Origin: JANNVZ01 sp046155615
GTDB lineage: Bacteria; Bacteroidota; Bacteroidia; Flavobacteriales_D; Sanyastnellaceae
Reading direction: 5' to 3'
NCBI GenBank assembly: GCA_046155615.1
Contig: JBJXFP010000046.1
Span: 1 to 29,775 of the forward strand
DNA: 29,775 nucleotides
The notes below the pieces were generated by a model that saw nothing but the letters and a program-made list of their open reading frames with translations, did no database searches and was not told the DNA's origin. This document shows positions 6,771 through 14,900 of the stretch, piece after piece (the stretch's first letter is position 1; every line of letters starts with the position of its first letter). A program made the position numbers and the translations under genes.

Positions 6771-7319
6771 TCAGTTTAGGGCAAAATTCATCTCGCCTTT
6801 TTTCATCAGACCAAAGTGGTGCGACAGGCGGGCCAACAGATCGCTGAATGTTTGCATGGCTTCGCGTGTGGCATCGCTCACTACTTCCTTACGCAGCCTG
6901 AGCAGCAGCAAGCCGTACAGCGCCACCAGACAAGTTTCCACATCGTTAGTGGTTTTGCCATCAGTGTGTGGCAGGTATTCTTTGATGTAGGGTTGTGCTT
7001 TGCGGTATAGGTCGAGATAGGTGGTTTCCTTTATCACATTCACCAATGTGTTGTGTAGGTAACCAAGTTCGAACATTAGCTCGTGTACTTCGGTGATATG
7101 GCCTTTTTGTTCAACCCTTTCGTTGCGCATGGTGCTTATCAATATTTCAAACCATTTTTTTTCAGAATCAAAAGCTTGATCATCCGGTGTATAGGTGCGT
7201 ATGAAGTCGTCAATTGCTTCTGAATCGAAATAAACCGCGCGCACCAAATCCTCCATCTGCCACATGAACAGGATATATTCTGCTACATTTTGTTTTAGTT
7301 TTTGCTCTGCCAGTGTCAT
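6771..7319 (-). CDS. DUF4924 family protein
   Basis: A 182-residue cytosolic, all-helical protein with no signal peptide. The opening region (KQNVAEYILFMWQMEDLVR) and the segment RNERVEQKGHITEVHELMFEL are, from memory, characteristic of DUF4924, a family known mainly from Bacteroidota and without assigned function. The length is normal for the family. It lies 42 bases downstream of the OmpH-like gene on the same strand, so it is probably the last gene of the small-protein/OmpH-like/DUF4924 transcription unit. That context hints at a link with envelope biogenesis but does not establish one. Confidence 0.85.
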   Translation of the reverse strand: MTLAEQKLKQNVAEYILFMWQMEDLVRAVYFDSEAIDDFIRTYTPDDQAFDSEKKWFEILISTMRNERVEQKGHITEVHELMFELGYLHNTLVNVIKETTYLDLYRKAQPYIKEYLPHTDGKTTNDVETCLVALYGLLLLRLRKEVVSDATREAMQTFSDLLARLSHHFGLMKKGEMNFALN

Positions 7320-7361
7320 TCTACCGGTAAAAAAGATTGATTAGAAGAAAAAATGGTTTTG

Positions 7362-7985
7362 CTATTTAGCCTGTTCTGCTTCGTACTCCTTATTCAGGCC
7401 GTCAATTACCTGCGAGGTTATATCATAAGCATCGCTGCCATATAGCATCAATTGCAACCCGTTCTGTTTGTTGAGCACGTAGTCTATGCCATTTTCTGTA
7501 GAGAACTTTTCGAGGAATTTATTTACGCGTTCAAGCAGTTGGGTTTGAAGCTTGATTTCATCCTTTTTCAGTGATCCCATTTCACCTTCTTCTATTTCGG
7601 CCAGCTCCTGTTCAAGACGCATGATGTCTTCCTGCATAGTGCGCTCATCTTCCTTGCTCATTTTGTTGCTCTTCATATATTCTTTCCATACTTCTACCTG
7701 GTCTTGCCGGGCGCGGTATTCTTTCTCCACACGTTTTTTAGCAGCGCTCATTTTTACTTCGAGTTGCTGTTTCTTTTCTACTATGAACTTGTACTTCTCA
7801 TTGAGCGAGTCGCCATTCACATAGGCCAGCACAGTGGCTTTGGGGCCACCTTCGGTGAGCAGTGCCGGGGCCACTTTTACTTCTTGGCCATTGGTGGCAG
7901 CGGTACCGGAGGGTTGGCGCATTAGCAAGTAGCCCACTGCAATGGCAAGTAGTATGCTTATAGACAACGAAATTTTTGCAATCAT
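7362..7985 (-). CDS. OmpH/Skp-family periplasmic chaperone-like protein
   Basis: A 207-residue protein with an N-terminal hydrophobic segment (about residues 4-22, LSISILLAIAVGYLLM) that may be an uncleaved anchor or signal peptide. A short strand follows, containing AYVNGDSLNEKYKF. A long charged helical coiled-coil region (about 65-155, rich in K, E, Q and R) leads to the C-terminal strand/helix VNKFLEKFSTENGIDYVLN. This is the Skp/OmpH layout; family members trap unfolded outer-membrane proteins in the periplasm. The ATG overlaps the stop of the upstream 86-codon gene by 4 nt (ATGA), indicating translational coupling. Bacteroidota usually carry several OmpH paralogues, often beside bamA; this copy is not next to bamA. 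Confidence 0.87.
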   Translation of the reverse strand: MIAKISLSISILLAIAVGYLLMRQPSGTAATNGQEVKVAPALLTEGGPKATVLAYVNGDSLNEKYKFIVEKKQQLEVKMSAAKKRVEKEYRARQDQVEVWKEYMKSNKMSKEDERTMQEDIMRLEQELAEIEEGEMGSLKKDEIKLQTQLLERVNKFLEKFSTENGIDYVLNKQNGLQLMLYGSDAYDITSQVIDGLNKEYEAEQAK

Positions 7986-8242
7986 TTTTTTTCTTCTTGA
8001 ATTTGTTGTGTTTGTTTGAAAGCTTGTGCAAAGTCATGGTGCATGGCGCCAAATCGTTGCAATGTATTTGCCACCAAATCATCGGTACACAGCGCTTTTA
8101 TCGCATCCACAGTTATGTTTTCTGCATTCACTTTGTAGGTCTGCTTGTATGGGCCACCTTCCATCTCTATGATGTATTTGTCGTTGTATTGGAAGATGGA
8201 AATCTTCAAATGCGGATGTGGTATGTGTGCAATGGTGCGCAT
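7982..8242 (-). CDS. Conserved small protein of unknown function, coupled to the OmpH-like gene
   Basis: An 86-residue soluble protein starting at the ATG at 8242 (MRTIAHIPHPHLKISIF). The open frame continues 32 codons upstream to 8338, but that extension is Cys/Pro-rich and unlike a protein start. The body shows a beta-rich front half (ISIFQYNDKYIIEMEGG) followed by a helical tail rich in Gln and Lys. I recall similar short Bacteroidota proteins beginning M-x-x-I-x-x-I-P-H and containing KYIIKxExGxxEQTYK-like stretches, but the family has no name I know. Its stop overlaps the OmpH-like start by 4 nt, so the two are co-translated. The function is unknown; the position suggests a role alongside envelope protein folding. 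Confidence 0.72.
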   Translation of the reverse strand: MRTIAHIPHPHLKISIFQYNDKYIIEMEGGPYKQTYKVNAENITVDAIKALCTDDLVANTLQRFGAMHHDFAQAFKQTQQIQEEKK

Positions 8243-8435
8243 GCGTTGTGGCCAGCAAGGTGCGGGCGAAAATATGTGTGGCGCATCAAGTGTGGCTGAG
8301 CATTTTTTTTGAACTGATACAATCGCCCGGGCTTGCATCCAATTCGAATGGTTAGCTGTGGCAGGGGTGCATTATTTTATACCAACAGACTGCCCTTAGG
8401 TTGGTGCAGCTCAGCACTGTTTCTTTAATAAAAAT

Positions 8436-9182
8436 TCAGCCTCGCAGCTCGTTCAGTATTTTTTCCAAATCGTCAGGTGTGTCAATGGCCGGAGTTTCGT
8501 GGTGGGTAATGGCAGCGTGTATGCTATATCCATGTTGCAGCCAGCGCAGTTGTTCCAGCGATTCTGCTTTTTCCAGATTGCTCACCGGTAGTTTGCATAT
8601 TGCTCGAAGCACCTCTGTTTTGTAGCCATACATGCCTATGTGTTTGTAGTAAGTATTACCCTTCAGCCATTGTGCGGGCGGCACATCTTTTAAGTATGGA
8701 ATGGCTTGACGGCTGAAGTAAAGCGCCCTTCCATCTTCTGCTGTTACCACTTTTACTTTGTTGGGATTGTGCAGCGTGGCTTCATCAGCTATTGGCATCA
8801 CCAACGTGCCTATCTGCACATGTCTTTGTTGCACAAGTGCTGTCAGCGCTTCTATCTGCTGAGGGTCTATGAAGGGTTCGTCACCTTGAATGTTTATTAC
8901 TGCATCATAGCTTTCAGTTTGTGCCAGCAATGCTTCCAGGCAACGATCTGTGCCGCTTTGGTGTGTGGCAGAGGTCATCACACATGGGTATCCGAGATTT
9001 GTGATGTGCTGATGTATGCGATCATCATCGGTGGCTACCACCACGCGGTGTAGCGATGGAGCCTGCATGGCTTGTTCCACTACACGCTGCACCATGCTGC
9101 GGCCCTGTATCTGCACCAACGGCTTGCCGGGAAAGCGCGTGCTTCCATAGCGGGCGGGTATTATTCCTATGATTGATTTCAA
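8436..9182 (-). CDS. kdsB: 3-deoxy-manno-octulosonate cytidylyltransferase (CMP-Kdo synthetase)
   Basis: KdsB activates Kdo with CTP to CMP-Kdo for transfer onto lipid A in the cytosol. The N-terminal nucleotide-binding motif IIGIIPARYGSTRFPGKPL and the later INIQGDEPFIDP are diagnostic; ATDDDRI, TGLP-like turns and a C-terminal IDTPDDLEK complete the family pattern. The reading frame can be extended to an ATG at 9248 (270 residues). The extra 22 residues are not family-like, whereas the TTG at 9182, preceded by an A/G-rich run, gives 248 residues, the usual KdsB length. TTG is therefore preferred. It is 121 bases downstream of the TonB-dependent receptor on the same strand. Its pathway partner kdsD is at 20210 on the other strand. 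Confidence 0.94.
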   Translation of the reverse strand: MKSIIGIIPARYGSTRFPGKPLVQIQGRSMVQRVVEQAMQAPSLHRVVVATDDDRIHQHITNLGYPCVMTSATHQSGTDRCLEALLAQTESYDAVINIQGDEPFIDPQQIEALTALVQQRHVQIGTLVMPIADEATLHNPNKVKVVTAEDGRALYFSRQAIPYLKDVPPAQWLKGNTYYKHIGMYGYKTEVLRAICKLPVSNLEKAESLEQLRWLQHGYSIHAAITHHETPAIDTPDDLEKILNELRG

Positions 9183-9303
9183 TTTTTTCTTTTTGTATCG
9201 CCACTTGGTGGCAATTATGTGGCAGAGTTTCGCATAAGTGAACTCCAACCTCTATCACAGACACATGTCTCAACAATCCATAACTGCTTTCGCTGTTCTT
9301 CAC

Positions 9304-11739
9304 TCAAATCGTCCAAACGTATTGCAGCATCGTCACACGCATTTCTTCTATGGCAAGCGGTCGAATGGCATACTCACGGTTTAGCGCATTGTTTACAATG
9401 AGTGATACACGATGAGCAGTAGTAATAGAATAGGCCAGGCGCAAATCAACCACATAGTCGCCTGTGGTGTGTTGCCTTCGCCAATCATTGATGCCCGGAT
9501 TAAAGATGAATGGCAACTCTGTTTCGAGGTATTGAAAAGCATAATCAATGTTTTGCATGTGGCTATTGTAGCGCAGGCTTACGCCCAGCATACAACGCTT
9601 CCAGGTAGCGGCCACATCAGCGCGCACAAGGTGTTGCATTCTGTATTTCAAAATGTAGTTAGCCGTATCACTGCTCGTATTGGCGTATGTAATTGGCGTG
9701 TTAGTTACATCCTGATTTACTCCATAAGAATAATGTGGAGTTAGAGTAACAGGCTTTGTGTAGGTGTAGCCCATCAGTGTTTGCCACTTTATTCTGCCTG
9801 TGTTGCCTTCACCCATCATGGAAAATTCGAATCCACTCACCTCAGCTTCACCAGTGTTCACACTTTTAAATCCGACAGATTTTTGAATGGCCTCACCAAT
9901 GTCGATACCGGGTCCGAACACAGGTTTTTCCCATTGCCCGAAAGTGAACTCAATGAAGTTGGTATAGTGCTGATAGAAATAAGCAACATCAGCATAGCCC
10001 ATGAATTGGCCAATGCGAAACCCTTGTTTGAAGCCCACCTCGGCATTGTAAGATGTTTCAGCTATCAGTTCAGGATTTGCGAAAATGTTGATACTGCCAA
10101 CGCCTGTCACAATAAATTTTTCGGCCACTGACGGAAAACGATATCCCTGTCCAAATGATGCGCGGGCATACGAAGCCTTAGCAAGTTGGTAATTGATACC
10201 AGCGCGGAAAACGGGCTTCGAATCTGAGACTTTGTTTATTTCGAAATACTCGTAGCGAACACCCACAGAGGCATTCAGGCAGTCAAAGAATTTTTTGTCC
10301 ACTTGTAAATACATGGCATAGTTGCTTGCCGTATTGTGCCCATCAACATTGCCCCCGGTGAAGAGCTGACCGCGTGCATCGGTTTTTATAGCTACCAGCC
10401 CAGTGGTAGTGGTCAGGTTGGCAATGCCTGCGCTGTCCCAATGCTGCTGCCATTGGTATTCGCCATACAGCACATCGCTGAAGTTGCCCTGGTTGTTGTC
10501 GTTGTCATTATCTAATGTTTGCCAGCGCGTACGCAGACTGTGCTTATTGCCATGCTGCCCGTAATAGGTAATGTATGGGTCCACTGTACCCAGCAGTTGA
10601 ATGGTGCGGGTGGCACTGCCTTCATAAGCGCGGTATAGTCCTGCGGTATTGTTGTCCCACAGCAGTGTGGCCAGCGAGTTGCTGGTGCTCCAGTTGGTAT
10701 TCAGTCCATAGCTCAGCCCGCTTATTTGCTTATTGCGGTAGCGCATATTCATGTTGATTCGTGCGCGGTTGGTAGCATAGTATCTGTCAACGGTGAAAGG
10801 ATTGTATTTGTCTTCGAAAGCGCCTGTTGCTGTGTCAGGCATTGGACCGAGGTGGCCATCATCGCCATAGTAGCTGGCAGCAAGCACGAGGTCAAGTGCA
10901 CCAAGTTTTTGCGCGTGCAAAAAATTGCAACCTGTACGCATTGGTGTACTGTTCCAATACCTTGCACTATCTGTGTGTGGTTGGCTGTATGCACCATGAT
11001 ATAGTGTTACTACAGTACGCGCAGTGTCTGCCGGAAATGCTGTTCTAAAATTGATAACACCACTCAGTGCAGAGCTGCCATAGAGCACACTGCTAGCACC
11101 CTTTATTACCTCCACCTGCGATACATTTTCTACCGGAAAAAATCCCCACGATGGGCGACCTGCATCACCACTTAGCATAGGTAAGTCATCTATCAGAATT
11201 TGCACACGACTGCCGGCTCCGAAGCTGTAGCCGCTACCACTGCGTATCTGAGGCTCACCATCCACTATGCTCACACCCGGAGTTTGTTGTAGAGCTTCAT
11301 CAGCAGACACCACGTTTTTGTCTTGCAGTAATTGGGCAGGTACCACTTCCATGCTCATGGTTACCTCGCCTAAGTTTTGTTCGAATTTACCGGCACTCAC
11401 CACCACAACATCCGTTAGATAACTCGCGGCTTTGAGTTCAAGAATCATAGGATTTGCATTGAGGTCAACCGATGTAATAGTTTTTTGAAACGAGTCATAG
11501 CCAAGCATTTCAACACTCAGTATGTCGCCCGGACCTGTGCTATTCAATTGAAACAAACCATCAGTATCAGTGGCGGTGCCGCCACCTGATGTGTTGCGCA
11601 CAATGGCTCCAATTATGGCTTCCTTCGTTTTGGTATCTATCACTTTGCCGTGTATTGTTTGCTGCTGCGCCTGCGCACCGCAGGCCATCAGCATTCCGGC
11701 TAATAGAAATATTTTACTGAACCAGTTAAGGATGTGCAT
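9304..11739 (-). CDS. TonB-dependent outer-membrane receptor with N-terminal carboxypeptidase-regulatory-like domain
   Basis: An 811-residue protein. The signal peptide ends at GAQAQQ (about residue 25). A CarboxypepD_reg-like beta domain follows (about 27-105, IHGKVIDTKTKEAIIGAIV and DTDGLFQL). The plug domain (about 120-240) contains DEALQQTPGVSI, RSGSGYSFGAGSRVQILID and VEVIKGASSVLYGSSALSGVI. A 22-strand barrel occupies the rest and ends in a typical strand with aromatic residues (MLQYVWTI). It imports an unknown ligand using TonB energy. There is no SusD partner downstream, so it is not a SusCD pair. No cobalamin or iron pathway neighbours help to assign the ligand; vitamin B12, siderophore or metal are all possible. 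The length is normal for the non-SusC class. Confidence 0.93.
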   Translation of the reverse strand: MHILNWFSKIFLLAGMLMACGAQAQQQTIHGKVIDTKTKEAIIGAIVRNTSGGGTATDTDGLFQLNSTGPGDILSVEMLGYDSFQKTITSVDLNANPMILELKAASYLTDVVVVSAGKFEQNLGEVTMSMEVVPAQLLQDKNVVSADEALQQTPGVSIVDGEPQIRSGSGYSFGAGSRVQILIDDLPMLSGDAGRPSWGFFPVENVSQVEVIKGASSVLYGSSALSGVINFRTAFPADTARTVVTLYHGAYSQPHTDSARYWNSTPMRTGCNFLHAQKLGALDLVLAASYYGDDGHLGPMPDTATGAFEDKYNPFTVDRYYATNRARINMNMRYRNKQISGLSYGLNTNWSTSNSLATLLWDNNTAGLYRAYEGSATRTIQLLGTVDPYITYYGQHGNKHSLRTRWQTLDNDNDNNQGNFSDVLYGEYQWQQHWDSAGIANLTTTTGLVAIKTDARGQLFTGGNVDGHNTASNYAMYLQVDKKFFDCLNASVGVRYEYFEINKVSDSKPVFRAGINYQLAKASYARASFGQGYRFPSVAEKFIVTGVGSINIFANPELIAETSYNAEVGFKQGFRIGQFMGYADVAYFYQHYTNFIEFTFGQWEKPVFGPGIDIGEAIQKSVGFKSVNTGEAEVSGFEFSMMGEGNTGRIKWQTLMGYTYTKPVTLTPHYSYGVNQDVTNTPITYANTSSDTANYILKYRMQHLVRADVAATWKRCMLGVSLRYNSHMQNIDYAFQYLETELPFIFNPGINDWRRQHTTGDYVVDLRLAYSITTAHRVSLIVNNALNREYAIRPLAIEEMRVTMLQYVWTI

Positions 11740-11862
11740 TGTGGCAATGATAAACAGATTGGGATTTATGCAATCTATCCGGTTATTTGATGGGGTCCAC
11801 CACTTGCATGAGCCATCTCATTGCATGTAATTTTTGATGGGCAAAGGTCAACAAGAGAAAAT

Positions 11863-11894
11863 TTTGCTTGCTCAGTCCAACAGCTATACTTTTA
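11863..11894 (+). promoter_or_regulatory. Candidate Bacteroidota promoter (-33/-7) for the T9SS type A gene
   Basis: TTTG at 11863-11866 is followed after exactly 20 bases by TACTTTTA (11887-11894). This matches the Bacteroidota pattern TTTG / TAnnTTTG except for the last base of the -7 element. Transcription would begin near 11901, giving a leader of about 60 bases before the ATG at 11962. It fits the divergent arrangement with the TonB receptor gene. Confidence 0.35.
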
Positions 11895-11961
11895 CGCACA
11901 CTGCTGTAAAGGCAACTCCTCCAGAATTTTACATCTACAACCCGAACAAAAATTAACCGAA

Positions 11962-14900
11962 ATGAGAATACTTTTCCATGCTTCCATCCTGCTTTTTTTC
12001 ATAGCATCAAGCCAGCAATCCTTTGCTACATGGGACATATATAAGTCCGGTGTATCTATCAATGGTGGATACTACGACTGCCAGTACAATACAATAGCCA
12101 ACGATCTGCAACATACATACTTCGGCAGGTATGTAACCGGGGGTACCATCACGCTCAACTTTGCCGAAGTCTATACCTTTAAGAATGTAGCAAGCAATGT
12201 ATGCAGTGCCAATCTTTACTACCGAGTGTATCGCTCGTGCGATACCCCACCTGCCTTTACAGCGCTAAGCCTTCCTTTCTGCTGCAATTTTGGTGGAACC
12301 GATTGCTCCGGTGGTCCTTGCGGCCCAGACATAAACAACCCTGGCGATCAGAAATGGCGCGGCAACAGTGGCGCCAACATCATGAGCGGCCTTACTGCCT
12401 CTGGCCTTTACATCATCGAGGTTTATTTCGATGCCAATGGTGACGACTCAGGCGGATGCACCGGGCCTGTGAAGTACTCCAGCAACGGAGGTAATAACTA
12501 CCGCGCATACTTCGAGCTGAATACAAATGACTTTTTTTCAGATCTAGACTTGAACAGCAACCCCGCATGGTCTGGCGATGCTGTGAATATGCAGGTGATA
12601 AGCAACAGCACTACCAGCGGCCTTATAGGCACCGAGCAGAATCGCACACATACTATGAAGCTAAATGCCTCTTCAGGCCCTGGTTCACAATACCTCAGCC
12701 TGCCGATTGGCACTGTGGATGCTCAACAAGAATGGTACTTCTGGATAGGCCGCGACAATGCACAGGCAGCAACCAGCGCTAACCAAATTCAGATGTGGCT
12801 AAGTGGCAATGAAAGCACCCTTGAGTCTAACAGTATAGATGGATACCGAATTACTTATGGTGATGACAGCGGTGGTGATGAAGTTAGGTTGCAAGTGGTA
12901 ACTGATGGTGTGGGGACGAACATCATCACTTCGGCCACTTCCACTGCCAATGGTTTGATTGACTATGGTATTGCCATCAAAGTAACACGCAGCCAAACCA
13001 ATGTTTGGACATTGTACACCTCTACGCTTCCGCAAAACAGCACAGACACTCAGAGCACGCCCACACCTTTGAGTTGTGTAGCCACCTCTGCCACAGTAAA
13101 TCAGGGAACTGCCACTGATGCAACTTATGCAATAACCGGCTCCGGCTTTGTAGGCCCTGTTTTTATACACTCATCTGGCGTTGGTGAAAGAACATCACCT
13201 GAGTTTGACAATTACCGTCTGGTTGCATTGCCTCCAAACACCGAATTAAAAATTGTGAACCTGACCAGCGGCAGTGCCAACGAGGATGTGGCCAATACCG
13301 GCAACCTGCTTATCGAAGTTCAGCTTACCAATCCGTCAACTACAGTGGCCACCACAGTTGACCTTGTGCTTACCAGCGGTGCTGCTGCCCGCGCAGGCCG
13401 TGGTCAAACGGTGAATACGAACTATGCAGGCCCTTACACCACGCTTACTCTTACATGGGCAGCTAACACAAGCGGTGTGCAGAACGTGTATATAGACCCC
13501 GCTGACAACAACCTTTGTGATGACATAGCCACGCTTGTATTTCAATTGCAAAATGCAGTTGGCGGCAACAACGCATTTGTAGGCACACCCGACTCATACA
13601 CCGCCACCATTGTGGACGACAATACAGGCTATGATGCCCTGCTTTCAGAAACTTTCGAGTCAGGCTCTATCCCTGCACAGTGGGTAACTACAGGCACCTC
13701 ATGGAGCGCAAGCAATGCTGCGCCTATCACGGGTATCTACAGTGCGAGGCACAGTACCCAGGCCAGCTCAGGCACAAGCAGCCTTGCTTATCCCTTTGAT
13801 GACATCACACTACCCGGTGTCAATACTACATGGCGTTTTCAAATCAAGTATTTGAATGATCCTTCGGCAAACAACAATTTCCAGGTATTTCTTGCAGCCA
13901 ACGAAGCTAACTTCTTCAGCGGAACTGTAGATGGATATGCTGTAGTGGTTGATCAAACCTCGCTGCCCAGTGCAGGCACTAATGACTATATACGTCTTTA
14001 CAGAATAGACAACGGAGCTTATGCAGCTACACCTATTGTGAATAGCACAACAGACTGGGATACCAACGTGAATAGCGGAACCAAAGTAGGTTTTGAAGTA
14101 ACCCTGAATGACCTCGGTACTTGGGAACTAAAAGTAGATGCGAACGGTGACTTTGACAACCTTGTATCGTTGGGAACAGGTACCGATCTGGGCGGTGGTG
14201 GATTGACATATCCCCTCATGCAAAATTTCGGAATAAGATATAAATACACCGCTGGTGTATCCAATTTCATTCGCTTTGATGATGTGACAGTTTCTCAAAA
14301 AGGCTGCAAAGAACTTTGGTACAGTCAGGCATCAGGCAATGTAAATGCAAGCATCTGGAGTCTGAGCACAGTTGGCGCACCATCCACTGTGATAGGTGGG
14401 CGCTACAAGCGTTTCCGCGTGCAAGGTTCTGCCACCGGTGATAATATTCCGGATGTAGTGACGGTAAATACCGATTGGATAGTGAACGATATCAGCATTG
14501 ATGCCGGTGGAACTTTGAACGCAGGTACATTCAACACCCGGGTTTATGGCAATTGGGTAAATGATGGAACATTCAACTCCAATACTTCAACCGTTACATT
14601 TAAGGGAAGTGCTGCACAATCTGTTTTGGGCAGTGCCACTTCTACATTCAATAACATGGTTATAGACAATGACGGAACCAACGTAACACTCAGCGTAGCT
14701 ACTGAAGCCAAAAATGTTGTCACTCCTCTTGAAGGTACATTGCAAACCGGAGGACTGCTTACTCTGCTTTCATCTGTAACAGGTTCAGCATCCATTGGTA
14801 CCATCAATGCTGCAGGGGCCGTAAGCGGCAATGTGACACTGCAACGCTATATGCCATCCATACCGTGGATTTATGGTAACTGGGTAAATCTGGGATCTCC

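Noticed and set aside
8381..8417. Hairpins ACCAAC/GTTGGT and GTGC/GCAC downstream of kdsB
   Set aside because: The stems are short (4-6 bp) and no T-run follows on the minus strand, so a terminator call is not justified.
8300..8420. Possible tRNA on the minus strand (ATTCGAAT resembling a T-loop)
   Set aside because: No matching acceptor stem, anticodon arm or D-loop could be found around it.
11740..11830. Possible cobalamin riboswitch upstream of the TonB receptor (GCCAC-like bases near the start, ATGCAA/TTGCAT repeats)
   Set aside because: The sequence close to the start codon only loosely resembles the B12 box, the interval is too short for the full riboswitch, and no other conserved element is present.
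11821..11961. 47-codon upstream extension of the T9SS type A protein
   Set aside because: The extension places a Cys-rich non-signal sequence before a perfect signal peptide and overlaps the likely promoter; the ATG at 11962 is preferred.
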